Shown here in pieces: positions 1 through 12,645 of a stretch of 64,000 nt of DNA. The notes below the pieces were generated by a model. That model was given only the letters and a program-made list of their open reading frames with translations. It had not been told where the DNA came from and searched no databases. Position numbers and translations under genes: made by a program. The DNA comes from Certhia americana. Its lineage: Eukaryota > Chordata > Aves > Passeriformes > Certhiidae. The DNA lies in NCBI GenBank assembly GCA_018697195.1, contig CM031871.1, positions 249,909 to 313,908 of the forward strand, written 5' to 3'. Every line of letters begins with the position of its first letter. Position 1 is the first letter of the stretch.

Positions 1-2596
1 GTGAAATGTGCTCTCTGCAGCTGGAGACCTGTGACACTGCATGCAAATCTATCCACTGCATAAAATTATCAGTTTTACATGCCTGGACCCTCCACTGCCC
101 TGCATCTAAGTAATTGTATATATAAATGAAAACAAAGCACAGAGAAATTGGCAAACACATATGCCAATACATTGTTGTATTGGGCTGTTCACATTGCTGG
201 GTAGTGGAGAACCTGAGTTGTTCTGCTTGCCCCTTATAGCTTGAATTTTAGGAGTGAGTAAATCTGCTTGATCTGCTTGAAGATTATTAATAATGAGCAA
301 CCCTGAGCCTGCCATCAGTTCTGGAGTCTTAGCTCTGACCCATGTAATTTGGACAACACTGCAGAATACTTGGTCAGGTCTCTGAAAACAACATACAGTG
401 CCTCCTCCAACTATTTACCTCAAGGCTCTAAGTGTAAACTAAAGAGTGTGGTATTATTATAGATGGACTAAGGCACAGCCAGAATGACATCCAGGGCACT
501 AAGCTGTCCCTGGGAGAGATATCCGAACTGGCACATAAGAAGTTGACTCCCTTAGATTTAAAAAATCCTTGTTAGTCTTCCCCAGCCCCTAGGCAAGAAA
601 AGGAGTTAATAGTCTAAAACAGTGAAGTAGAGCCACCACAGTGCAGTGAGAGGCACAGTGCAGTGAGATTGAATCAGTGCAAACCTTCAGGAGCATCACA
701 TCCCCAGGGACAACAGAGAGAAACAAATATGAATGCAGTGGGTTAAACAGGCTGTCCTGGAACTTCCCTCCACCTCAGTCTTTGAGATCATACTTTAAGG
801 AGTTGCTAAATCAGCTTGAAACATGGGCTTACAGTCATCCTTACAGTTCCCATCATGAAATCAAAATGGAATAAATTGAACAACAGATGTAATTTACTTT
901 GCTGACAGCATTGACAGATTCTGTGAGCTTTTCTCACCCCTCCTCCAGCCTGTTGCAGCCAATGAAGAAGACGTGAGAAATTCAGAGATATTGCCACAAA
1001 GTGGAAGACATTAAATGCAGAGCTGCAACCCCCAATTTTCGCCAGCTGTGTTTTTCCTTCTAACCCTTTATTCTTGCAGCACTTAAGCTTGAATTAGTAA
1101 AGCTTTCCACAAAAGAGAATGATCTTATTCTAAGAATATATCTGTCTACATGTTTCCATGGTGTTTTTTCCCCATCCACCTCCGCCCCTCCAAGAAAATG
1201 CTGGGCTTTTATTGTTGTGGGGTTGAGGTTTTTTTAATCATCTTTTTGGCAGGGATTTGCATGAATGTGAAAAATCTACAAAGAATAAGCACACAAGTAT
1301 GAGCAACCCATCACTGTGATTGCAGAGGTTATTTCATGTCCATCTGCTGTAACAGTTGTGGGTAAGGGGAGAGGGGCCACAGTTCAGAGCACTGAAGGGC
1401 CACAGTATCAATGCACTGAATGAGCAGTTTCCACATTTTATTCGCATAAATGCTGACCTCAATCTGTTTTCCTTTTCTTTGTTAACAACTGCACATACAG
1501 CTGTAATGGTTACTATACCACTGACTTGAAAGTGAGTAACAGCAGTGACTTACTCATTGGCACCTGCCACAAAAACCTGCTGCTGAACATTTGTTCAATA
1601 CACTTGTGTAAAAGTCTTTATGAGCCCTTCAGAACTCAACTTTGGACTTCTCAGCCCTCTTCCTCTATATAAAAAGAAACTTTCTATCAAAAATAAGCTT
1701 CTTTGGATTGGTTATGGGAGGTGTTAATAGAGACCCTGAGACCCTCTGCCCAGTGCTCCTGTGTGGGAAGGACCTTTTTAATAGCCCTGTCTTTCTGTTG
1801 CCCTTTCACTTTTCTTACTTATTTTGTTCTCCTTTAAACTGTATCCTAATTCCTGCTGTCTAATCATCACAGAGACCTATCTTGTCTTTAATCTCTTGTC
1901 TCAGAGCTATAAACTACTGGGACATTTCTACACAAATTAGAATTTTGAGTTGCCTCTGTTTGTGGATGCACTGCTTGAGCCCTACCACCAGTTTTATCAA
2001 GAAATGATGACTGATTCCTTTTGAAAAGATATCATCAGATTTGTTAGCTGTGGACCCATATCTACTAGTCAAATTCCCAAATAACAGACTGGTTTATTAT
2101 TTAGATCCTAGGAAAGAAAAAGACAAGGAAATACGCCCAAGGTCAGGACAAAAGTCATGTGTCTAGAACCATTTATTAGATTATTTTTATTTTGAGTTTA
2201 AGTTGTTTCAACATCTTGCTTTTAAGACAAAGGACAGTACAACTAAATCTTTGCCAGACTTTCTGTCCTTCCTGACTGCAAAGAAAATTGGACCATTAAT
2301 ATTGACTTCATTCATTGGTTTCAGAGGGATTCCTGCCTGGGCAGGTTTTGAGGGCTCGGTGTGATGGGTGGTCATGTCATCATAAGCATGTAGTTTATCT
2401 GCATCCGTGGGACACTCTAGAACTGTCTCCTTGTAACTCCAGTCCTCTGAACTGCACCCGAATTGGAGACCTAAAAACAATATTGAGCACATCTTCCAAA
2501 AGATACCAAGAGACCAGAAGTGTAAAATGAAGGGTTTAGAAGTCAAACAGAGAAATTAAGTCTTCCTCCTGGGAAGGACTCATGGGTTTTGGTGTC

Positions 2597-3250
2597 TGAG
2601 AGGCTGGACATAAGCTAGCAATGTGCACTCACAGCCCAGAGAGCCAGCCATATCCTGAGCTGCATCCAAAGCACTGTGGGCAGCAGGAGAAGGAGTGGAT
2701 TCTGTCCCTCTGCTCAGCTCTGGCGAGAGCCCACCTGAGTGCTGCATCCAGCCCTGGGGGCCCCAGGATAGGCAGGACATGGAGCTGCTGGGGTTAGTGC
2801 AGAGGAGGGCCGTGAAGATAATCAGAGGGCTGTAAGAGCTCTCCTGTGAGGAAATTCTGTGATTCCATGAAAGGCTAAGAGATCTGAGGTTGTTCAGTCT
2901 GGAGAACAGAAGGAGAACTCCAGGGAGACCTTCCAGTACCTAAATGGGGTCTACAGCTGGAGATGCCCTCTTTACAAGGCCATGTACTGATGGGACAAGG
3001 GGTAATGAATTAAAATGGAAAGTGGGCAAATTTAGATTAGATATAAGGAAGAAAATGTATACAATGAGGGTGGGGAAACTCTGGCACAGGTCGCCCAGAG
3101 AGGTGGTGGATTCCCAACCCTTGGAAACATTAAAGGTCAGGCTGGACAGGGCTGTGAGCAATCTGATCTCATGGAAGTTGTCCCTTCTCATTGCAGGGGG
3201 TTGACTAGGTGGTTTTTAAGGGTCCTTTCAAACCCAAACTATTCTATAGA
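2597..3250 (+). mobile_element. CR1 LINE, 5'-truncated 3' fragment (sense)
   Basis: The sequence follows the 3' end of avian CR1 non-LTR retrotransposons. It contains the end of the reverse-transcriptase ORF region (CAGCCCAGAGAGCCAGCC, GCTGCATCCAAAGCACTGTG), then GTTCAGTCTGGAGAACAGAAG, CAGAGAGGTGGTGGATTCCC, and the terminal block ending in CAAACCCAAACTATTCTATA. It has stops in all frames and many substitutions, so it is an old dead copy. The 5' truncation is usual for CR1. The left boundary is approximate to about 20 bases. It lies in the same orientation as CACNA1C. Confidence 0.9.
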
Positions 3251-4214
3251 TATTCACCACAGAGCATAGACTCTATTGACTTTTAAAGTGTATCTAAAAC
3301 AAATAAGTCAGGATGTTTTGCTGGTCTTCCCTACGAGTTGTTGGTTATAAGACTCATAAGAAAAGGAGAAGGGACAGTCTTGTCTGACAGTAATGCAGTT
3401 GCAGCTCATTCAAGCTCTTTGATAGTAATTTCTCCAGCAAACCTCTAGAGCTTTTACAATATCTCTGAGTGCCTATCAGATAAAGGTTTATTATCTGTGT
3501 GCTTGGAGTTCTAGATATTGTATGTTTTATTTGAGAATTTTGGATGTGATTTCACAACTGGAAACTGGATTAATTTCTAAAATGTAGAATTTTCCTGAGA
3601 TTCCTAAATTGTGAACTGGATACAGAGGAACTTGTATATACTGATCAAGTGCAAAAAAATAATTGACAGTCTTGCCTTCACTTATTAAAGAAGGTAGTGA
3701 TTATCTACATCTTACAGTGCTGTTTTTCATAATTTTATTTTTAAGGACTTAATTGACTATGGAAATCAATGAATAGTGTGTGCTTGTATATTCCTGTGCG
3801 TACAGCAATCAAGTACTGTTCTGATGTAGTTGTGGAAGACTTTCCTATCAGTCTGCACTGAGACAAATAGAAGCATTTATAAAACAGCAATACAGTAACA
3901 CAGGCAGAAAATCCTTTCTGGATAATCAGCCATGCAAATGTAAACACAAAATAAATAGGGACAGGAAGGGATAGCCCAGAATTCTAAGACGAAACAAACT
4001 TTTTAGATTTGGAAACCCACCATCTTAGGGGATATTTTTATGCTTGAATTGAGCACTTTATTCTTTTGGAGTGAATTTCCAAAGACTTTAAAGGGCGAAA
4101 ATGTTTTTACATAACTGACTAGCAGTAAGAGATAGAACTGCTGCAGTGGCTGTAATGAAAGAATTGTGGCTAAATAGCCTTTGGACTCTTGGATGATTTT
4201 TTTCAAAGCCAACC

Positions 4215-4234
4215 TTTTCCTTTTAAAAGGAAAA
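4215..4234. repeat. 20-bp perfect palindrome next to an A-run
   Basis: TTTTCCTTTT is followed directly by its exact reverse complement AAAAGGAAAA, and the A-run continues to 4241. There is no loop. It is intronic and low in complexity, so chance or an A-rich retroposon scar are both plausible. Confidence 0.8.
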
Positions 4235-5679
4235 AAAAAAAGTTGTACACACTTATGTGGGAATAAGACAACTCACATAAAGCTCTGTGACTTTTACCTC
4301 TGGAGCTCTGAATTCAAATCCTCATTAAGTCACACAAGTCCAAACAATTTTTGGAAGTCACTTCATGGCATTTCTGTAAATTACAAATTCACCCAACGAG
4401 CAGCTGTGTAATCAGTCACATAAGAGAAAGGAAAGTTTTCATAGACCCCCTACAGGTACCTGGCTTTGGTACAACACTGCAGGTGGATCAATGGCATGAA
4501 CCCCCCATAAGCAGATCCACTGTTCAGGAACCATGAAGAGCAGAGTACTAAGCAGGCCAAAGTAGTATCACCATTGATGTTAGCTATTGAGCACAGGAGA
4601 GGTAGGGAAAATTATGTCAGTCCTCTATATCAACAAGCAGAATGGGTCAAGAGCAGAGGTTGAGCATAGCAGACTGCAGGAGGTGTTTGTGGAAAGTCCT
4701 GAAGAGCTGCTCAGTCTGGGCCTCACATCTTTAAGAGCCTTGCCTGGGTAAGGGTCTGGGTTGTTCTTTCCCCATTGGTCTGTATGACCCAGACATCTTC
4801 AGAACAGACAGAGTGACCTGAGCCACCACCAAAAAGAAACCCAACTAACTTCTGAGGGAACAGTTCGGAGGAATTTTTTACATCCTCAAAGTGCAACAGT
4901 TTCAGCATGCTCTAGACTGTGAGCTGCTCTATCTCTTTGCAGTAATTGAATTTCAATATTTCACTTCTGGTTAACATGTTCCATGTTAAACTGAATTGAG
5001 ATACATTTAATTTGCTTTTCCTCTTTTACATATTAAGCCTGGAGAAAGTGAGATGAGGTGGCAAAGCAAGAGTTTTATTGGAGCTTAGAATTTTTCTTTA
5101 ATGTAAGGGTTTCTTGCTGTGTAACTGATGTTCTTAGTGGGAGTTCAGAATCCCTGTATTGCCAAACATGCTGCAGAGATATGTAGCACCCTCCAGTTTT
5201 CACAGAAAAAACAGAGAAGTCCCTCAAGAAAGCACAAAATTACAGGTGGTATGGGAGGGCGTATAAATGGTAGCTTCCTGATTGTTTTTGTTTTCCCTCC
5301 CTAAGCTGACTAGAGGAATTTCCCAGGGATAATTATACTAGCAAAATTTAAGATGCTGAGATTTTGTCAGCAAATCCATTCTTCAGATAGTTGATTTGCC
5401 ATGATGATGCATGTTCTTTTGGAACACTACTAGTGCTAATAAAAGTTGCAACTTAGTGAAAACAAAAGCCAGTAACACTGCTGGGATTTTTTAAGCAAAG
5501 AGATACCCTAACAGTTTTTTCCTCTATTTTGAAAAGTGTGAAGTTAAATGGCCTTTGCCATCTGTTGAAGTTGTACAGTAAACTTGCGTGAAGGCCATTT
5601 GAAATCACAGATTTAACTAGGACACTCACTGCTAAACACATTCTGTATTTCTCCTCTAGTGCTGAACAGCATGTTGATT

Positions 5680-5732
5680 CTAGGTTGGTGATTGATCTTG
5701 AGGCCTTTTCCAGCCTTAATGGTTCTATGATT
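5680..5732 (+). mobile_element. CR1 LINE 3'-terminal tail fragment
   Basis: About 50 bases resemble the extreme 3' end of avian CR1: TAGGTTGG, TGATCTTGAGGCCTTTTCC, then the terminal TTCTATGATT. Only the tail is present, as expected from an early-aborted CR1 insertion. It lies in sense orientation within intron 7. Confidence 0.7.
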
Positions 5733-6074
5733 CCAGCAATACAAACTGCTGTGCTGGAGAAGTATGGGATCAGGAAGCATTTTCAACAGAAATAACTTAC
5801 AGTGGAAAACAGCTCAGCTCAACCGTTGTGTACCACAGACATTTTGACCTGCTGGTATTTGAATGCAAGCTGTAATTCTCTTCCTTACCCTCAGAGAGGG
5901 TAAGAGACCTTGTATTTTCCATAATGGCTTGGTCTGGTAAAGAACATCAGGCTGTAAAAACAATGGGCACCCAAGCTGAAAACAGATGAAATATGAATGT
6001 GGAACTTTACTAAAGAGCAAAATAATATTGTGGAGTTCAGAGCTTATATACTGAAAGCTAAAAACACAGTGGAA

Positions 6075-6130
6075 GGACTCAGTGACAACACACAGTCAGT
6101 ATCAGATCTGGGACTAGACAGTTGAAAGTT
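6075..6130 (-). repeat. Possible ancient L2/MIR-like remnant
   Basis: The + strand reads CACACAGTCAGTATCAGATC and then GGGACTAGACAG, which resembles the antisense of the CORE/L2-like block common to old amniote repeats (typically cacacagtcagtggcagagctgggactaga). The match is short and from memory, so it is tentative. Confidence 0.3.
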
Positions 6131-9100
6131 TGGTCCTTTTCTATGTTTCTCTGACTTTATACAGTCTTTCCCACCTGATAAAATGTGCATATCCTTGAAA
6201 AGGGGCCTGTATTTAATGAGTAATGGAAATGTGCTGCTATAAAAAGTAAGTGTGGCAAATTCTACTGGTAACAATGCACTTCCCTCAAACTGAATGCAAC
6301 TAAAGCAAATATGGTTTGCTCCATGTAACAGCAAAATGGTATTCCTGTATAACTTTAGAGTAGCTCATACGAGCTATTTTACGTTTTCAATTTGCCATCA
6401 AGCAGTGACCTGGTTTTAAGGCAGGGATGATCTCAGCTCCTGCCTTGCTCTTGAGCAGGTAGCAGCAACCTGGTAGGACCCTCCTGCAGGATTCCTGTCT
6501 CTGCACAGTGTCTCCAGGAAGCTCAAGCCAACCAAGGTGTATCTCCTGCAGGAGTGTGTTCCCTCATGGCTCTGGAGATTGAGTCCCAGTACTGCTTCCA
6601 TTTGTCTTCTGTACAGTGTGGCCAAGCTTCCTGCGTCTGTGTGGGGAAGCTTGGTCACCTCTGAAGACTGCACCCCCTTGTCAGGGAGATCTGTCAGTGT
6701 AGCAATGAACTATAGCTATACCAAAAGCTCTTCATTAATAAACCACAAAATATGGTTTACCTGGATTAGGGCAGGTGTACTTGGGTGAGGACATTTATAG
6801 CATATTCAACATCTTAGAACTTTGAAGATCTTCAGTCTTTGTTAGGAGAGGTGAAAAAGCAACCTCTGCAGGCTCCACATTCTCGGACCTGTCTGCCACC
6901 TTCCCTTTCTCTCTTCTGGATTCATCTTCCATTGCTGCAGGTTCTTTGATTCTTTCTCAAGGGTTCTCTGTTGTAAACTAATCGTGATGTTTCTGTTGTC
7001 CTCATCAAGGCAGTTCTTTCTCAGTTAATGGCTCCATTTAGCTCCTGCAGAGAGTTCTGTACAAATTGCCTGTGTTTCTGCCTCAGAGTGGAATTTTAAT
7101 TTGCTCTTTCCATCACTACAGAGTATACAGAATGATTGGGGGAACCAAGCTACACATGGGAGTCCTCTTATTTTTCCGACTGCCAATGTATGATGAATCT
7201 TGCCTCGTTATTCATTTTTATCCTACAGTGACTGTATAGCAGAATAACCTGTCTGGAGGATTCTCTGCCCTGGTTTGCAATCCCTTTGCCCTTGTCTTCA
7301 CCCATCTCTGTCTTGCCTTCCTCGTGAAGACACTGAAAAAAATTATAGTTGTTTATACGTAGGTACCTAGGGAATGCACATACAGAATTTGTAGCATTCC
7401 ATAGTTGAAGTAACACAATAAGTAAAGCCTTAAGAGCTTGGAGAAGATGACTCAGCTTAAAACTTCCTTTTTCCTTCAGTACTTGAAAGTAAAAGAAATG
7501 TGATTGTCAAAACAGGACCAGCTGATCGAGTGCTGCTTATTCCTTTGACTGCAATCAATTCAGACTGAAGCTGCGTTGAAGTCTCTGGTGTCTCCTTTGC
7601 ATCCATCTGATAGCACCAGCTACAAAATGTGTACTGTTTAGGAATAGTTTGGAGTGGTTGTGGCTTAGAGTCCTTGTAAGACTAATAGGGTGCTGATACT
7701 TGGCAAGAAATTATATCCAGACTAAGAGCAAAAACATGTGGCGGTCTTTGCCTGTATTTTAAGCCATTGCTCCTAAGTTCATAAAAATAATTCTAGTTTA
7801 TTTTAGTTTTTGCTTATTACAAAGTGTGGAGGTTTTTTGGTTTTTTTACCCCCGTCTCTCTTCCTTGAGTCAGCTCTGAGACCTTAATTTCCCACTCCTC
7901 TTCACCTGTCCTAAAGACTCAGAACATCTGAAAGACTGTTCCAGGTCAACAAGATAATACCTTTCATGATGCACTAAAATTTATAGATGGAAATGCTTAA
8001 ATGTTTTTGTCATTTTTTAGTAACTATGTACATAAGGTTCAAATTTTTCCTGAGGAATTTCTGAAGATAAACTCCTAATCGTACCTACATCCCAGTCCTG
8101 TGTCCCAGCCTATTCAAGCAAAGCACTTTTGCATATCAGCTCATTTCCACTGGTAACAATAATATTGACCATTGGCCTCAGTGGAATTATTCATTTATGT
8201 GCCTTAAATTATGCACATACATGATTTCTGGATTAAAAACCAATCAAGCAAAGACAATTAATTAGATTTTAAATAATGGAGGATCTGCAAGGTAGATTCT
8301 GTGTCCTTAGTGTAAAATGCACTAAATCCACTTTTTAGGATATGTGCTAGGTAATAGGAATTATGATCCTTTCCTTGCTCCTTTTCTGAATGGTGAAGTC
8401 AGATGAATATATGTTGTGTCTATAGATTTACTTGAAGTGTATGTGTAGAGTAACTAAGAATTTGTCAAGTGAAAGTATGCTTTTTTTCATGTTTTTGTTG
8501 ACATCACATGCAGCAACCTCACACCATTCAGGCCCCAAACAAACCAGCAGATTCAAGAGATGCAGGATTTCATTGCAAAAGAAACCATCTCATTGTATGC
8601 CCCACAGGCTGTAAAAAGTGCTTGTTGAGCCTATCATACAGAGAAAGTCAATTTTAGTACTGAGTCCCTTATAACAACCTTTAGTTCTGTGTCACCTCAT
8701 TGATATTTTTCTGGGGCTTCTTTTAAGCATTTACAGTTTTGTAAAGTTATAAATTGTGAATAATAATAAGCAATTTCCCTGTGAAAAGCAGCAAGGTTTA
8801 CAATACATTTAAAATTGCAAGTTAATATAATTATCACAAGTATTAAATAAGAAAGCCCCAGTATAACATAAGCAGCATACAGTTTAGAGATCAGATAAAA
8901 AAACATAATGTAAAGGATCCATTACCAGTGCTAACAACACTAAATTACTGCATATTTAGGGATTGATTTATTTGTGTCACAGTCTCAATACTCACAATCT
9001 TATTACCCACCTACAGGTGAGGAGCAGGACCAAATGAGATAATTACCAGATGTCTCAGATGTCTAAGTAGACATTGAGAGAAAGACAGGAGTCAAACCTT

Positions 9101-11294
9101 CTTATCAGTCCTCTGATAACTACCAAGAGCTTTCAAAGTAAAGACTTAAAGTACTGCAGAGCCAAGGGTTCTAAAGCCCAAAGCTGGTCTGCAGTTGAGA
9201 AGTTAACCAGAAGATATTGTTTTGTTGAGCAAAATATCTTTTGTGTTTGCAGAGCAGTCTCAATAATCATGCTGTCACCAGTTACAGTTGCTAGTTGGAT
9301 GTTCTTAGGCAATATAATTTTCCTCATTTGGGATGAATATTTTGTTCTTCATCTCTTTGTGCTGATACAATCTATCTAGCATGAAGAAAGGTAGGTCTTT
9401 CAAAGCTTTATAGGAAATTCACCCTACCTTGATTATTTCTGAAGGATCACATGTATTTATGACATCTTTGTTGTTCCCTGACTGTATGAGTGCAAATTTC
9501 AAAAGTAGTGAAGTTTCAGAAACTAAGAAAAGCTTTAATGATCATGAAGGCAATGTGAAGATACAATGGAAGCCAAAGAACATAGTGTATAAGTCAGAGT
9601 ACTCTGCCTCCTAGTTGCATAACCCTTGTCTGAGATGTAGAGTTCCCTCCTGTCTATGATATGGATTTTTTTTCTTTAATATTGTCAACTCAATTATAGC
9701 TGTGAAGAGTAAAGCTCCATCCGTTGTTTATTATAATTGGAGTTGTATCCAAGTTCTGACTGAAGAGTATAGCAGAGAACATCTTTCCCTCACAGTGCAA
9801 AACAGTGCATCAACCTATTTTAAAAACAAACAAAAAAACCCCCCCAGAGTTTAAGGTTTTAATTCCATGAGGTTATTGCGAATGACATGCATTCACCCAA
9901 ATATTCATGGGAAGAGAAGAAAAGAGGAGGTGGGAAAGGAAAACCTGTTTTGAGCAAAATCTTTGATCAATGATAAATTTCCCAGTCTCTCATCAATACC
10001 TGCATGGACCTTTATGTATCCCCTGAGCTCTGCCTGCCAGTAGCCTACCATGGAATCTTTGATCTGAGCTGAGGAAATTACTTCTACACAACCCAAAATT
10101 AGGAAGGTGCTTAAGTACTGTTCCTGAAAAAGGTGGTTTTCTAAATAAGGGCTTCAAGATGGAGGATATATTTAAAGACAGTTAAGTGTTATCTCTTATT
10201 TCTGCTGTCTCCTGCTTCCAATACTCTCCAATTTTAGATTGTCACAAGAAAGACTTGGTTTCAGCTAGAGATCTTTCTACTGGGCATAACCATTAGTTTT
10301 GGCTAGGTTGTTTTCTGAGGCAGTAAATTCCACAGATAGGTTACAGAAAAGAGCATTTCTATGCAAAATTTCCAATTTTTTTGCCCTTTAATTTCATTAA
10401 ATATGCTGCTTCTCTCAATGAATGTTACTCTGTGAAAGGTTATACACTTCCTTATAGAATATTAGACTTCATTATAGAATGATTGTAGTACCAGCATTTA
10501 AAAAAATGTTGTCACAACATTCTATAGTCACTAGAAATCAATTAACAATTTATTTGAGTAACAGAAGCCTAGCCCAGGTGCCCTAACTTACTTTCCATTA
10601 AGCTGCAGCTCTCCAGAATTTTGCATTGAACAAGGTAGATTTCATTGTTTTATTCAGCTTGCTTCTTTCTAGTGACTGATTTCCAGCTGCCCTTTTCTGA
10701 TGGATTAAACTTGTCCTGTGACCCTACGTTGTTTTTGGAAGACATTTACCACAAAGTGTCAGGATGTGAGTGTGAATCGTAAATTCACAGCAGAATTTAG
10801 TGAATTGTGTGTATCCCTCCCATGAAGTTACTGAAAGCCTGAGCCTGGTGATGCTCAACCACTATGGTGATAGATTATATGCCTCTAACATTTTCTTTGA
10901 ACTATGGTGGCTATGTAAGGAATGAGACACTTGCAAACATGCCAGACTATTATCCCTGGGAAAGAAAAAAAATTACTAAGCAACTAATGTATGAATGTTG
11001 CCTGTGGTCTTGCCAATGTGACTTCACCTGTGTCTTCTGAAGAACCTTCTGAAGAAGACAAAGGCACAAAGGTCTAGTAAGAAAGATATTTATTCCTTGG
11101 CACCTACTGAAACTTCTGATAGTAATTGAGATCAGCGAGATACAGAATTAAAACCCTGGTGTTATTTCTAGGTACCTGTACCATTGAGAGAAAAGCCTTT
11201 GCTGAAAAGTTATAGGCATGATAGCAACTAAGGATGTTTGACAAAGGCAGAGCTCTTCCAACAGACCTCATATATGCTGAAATTACTTCTTTTT

Positions 11295-11415
11295 GTCATG
11301 AATCTGAGGGGTTTCTTTTAAAGTACCCAGTAAGGCAAGGTAGTATCCCACTTTACAGATTGGAAAGCTGAAGCATAATGAGCCAAATGATGTCCCCACA
11401 ATGCCAGAGAGGGTA
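11295..11415 (-). repeat. Probable ancient MIR/L2-like repeat (antisense)
   Basis: The + strand has CCCACTTTACAGATTGGAAAG, then CTGAAGCATAATGAGCC, then CACAATGCCAGAGAGGG. The order and spacing resemble the reverse complement of MIR/L2-type repeats (cccattttacagatgaggaaactgaggca, then cacacagctagtaagtggcagag). It is strongly diverged and the family cannot be fixed by eye. Confidence 0.45.
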
Positions 11416-12611
11416 TGTAGGAAATAATAATGAGAAGGAATCCTTATCTTCACGCTATCTGAGAGATGATGCATGAATCCTCTGAAACAGCTTCCTCACT
11501 GTTGAGAATAGTGACATGTAAGTGTTGAGATGTGAGCTGCGAAAGATCAGGCGGTTTGACTCAGAAAGCAGAATTATTTCCATAAATAATAATCTGCAGA
11601 TTCCTACTGATCCTGTGCTTCCAGATGACATAACAATTGTTCCTTACATGCTTAAGTTGGCATCAGGTTGCAGTCACCTGGACTGAAAGTTGTAATTCGG
11701 ACCTACATTGGTTGATATGGTAGTCTTTGTTCAGAACTGTGAATTTAGAAGTTGATTTACATTTTCTGTTGGGATTCCTAGGGTTAGTAGTAAGCACTTG
11801 GTGAGTGGTGTTGCACTCAGGCACCAGGAAACTGAGATGTGTACCAGGAGTTGTTCATCCTAGAGAGGTAACTGAGCTAGTTCCAGTTCACTGGGAGCAA
11901 CAAAACAAAATATATTTTGCAGACTTCATTTTCTGCTCTCAGGAGGGTGCAAATGGCAACAGTCCTGGCCTTGCCGTTACTGGCTTTTTTTACTACTCTT
12001 TTTTCCCCAGCTGTCACTAAACAACCAATTTCTCTGCATTTCTCCTGCAGTTGTTTTTCAGGAGCAAGCAGTAAGCTCACAGTGTATTCTTTCCTTATTG
12101 CAGGGGGTTTTAACATAATTTAATGAACACTTAACATTATATGGTCAAATAACATACATTCCTGTCACCTGTGGGTCAGTCCCATAGGAATTATCTCACC
12201 TCATAATAATGGAATAATCTCACCTGCTATTAAAGAAAAAAAGACATGACAGCACCAAACATAGGGAAGTCCAGCAACAGAGACAGACTCAGCCATCTGC
12301 CAAATACTGACAGTTTCTCTCTCCTTGAGAAGCTCTTGCTGTCTCTGCCCCTCTGCTTCTCTGTTATGTATATAAAACTGTGCAACAAAAAGGAGATGAA
12401 AAGCTGACCTCTGAAATTTTCAGTCTGAGAAGTCCCAATTGCTCTGCTGTACCAGAATGTGGGTCTGTTTTACAGGACTAATTTGTGCTGATGGTAGCTG
12501 TTACAACTGTTATGCAATTGTGCAGGCATTGGGAATAACAGAGTACATTATATTCTAGTTATATACTTTACCAGGACATGCTGGAAGCCTCTTGCCATCT
12601 GGAAATTTCTT

Positions 12612-12645
12612 CATGTCAGGGAAGGTTTGTCCTTCTCCTGACATG
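12612..12645. repeat. Inverted repeat / hairpin, 14-bp stem with one bulge
   Basis: CATGTCAGGGAAGG (12612-12625), the loop TTTGT, and CCTTC-T-CCTGACATG (12631-12645) can fold into a 14-bp stem with one bulged T at 12636. The stem is G/C-containing, not simple sequence. It lies about 2.2 kb upstream of exon 8A. No known RNA family is recognised. Confidence 0.75.
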
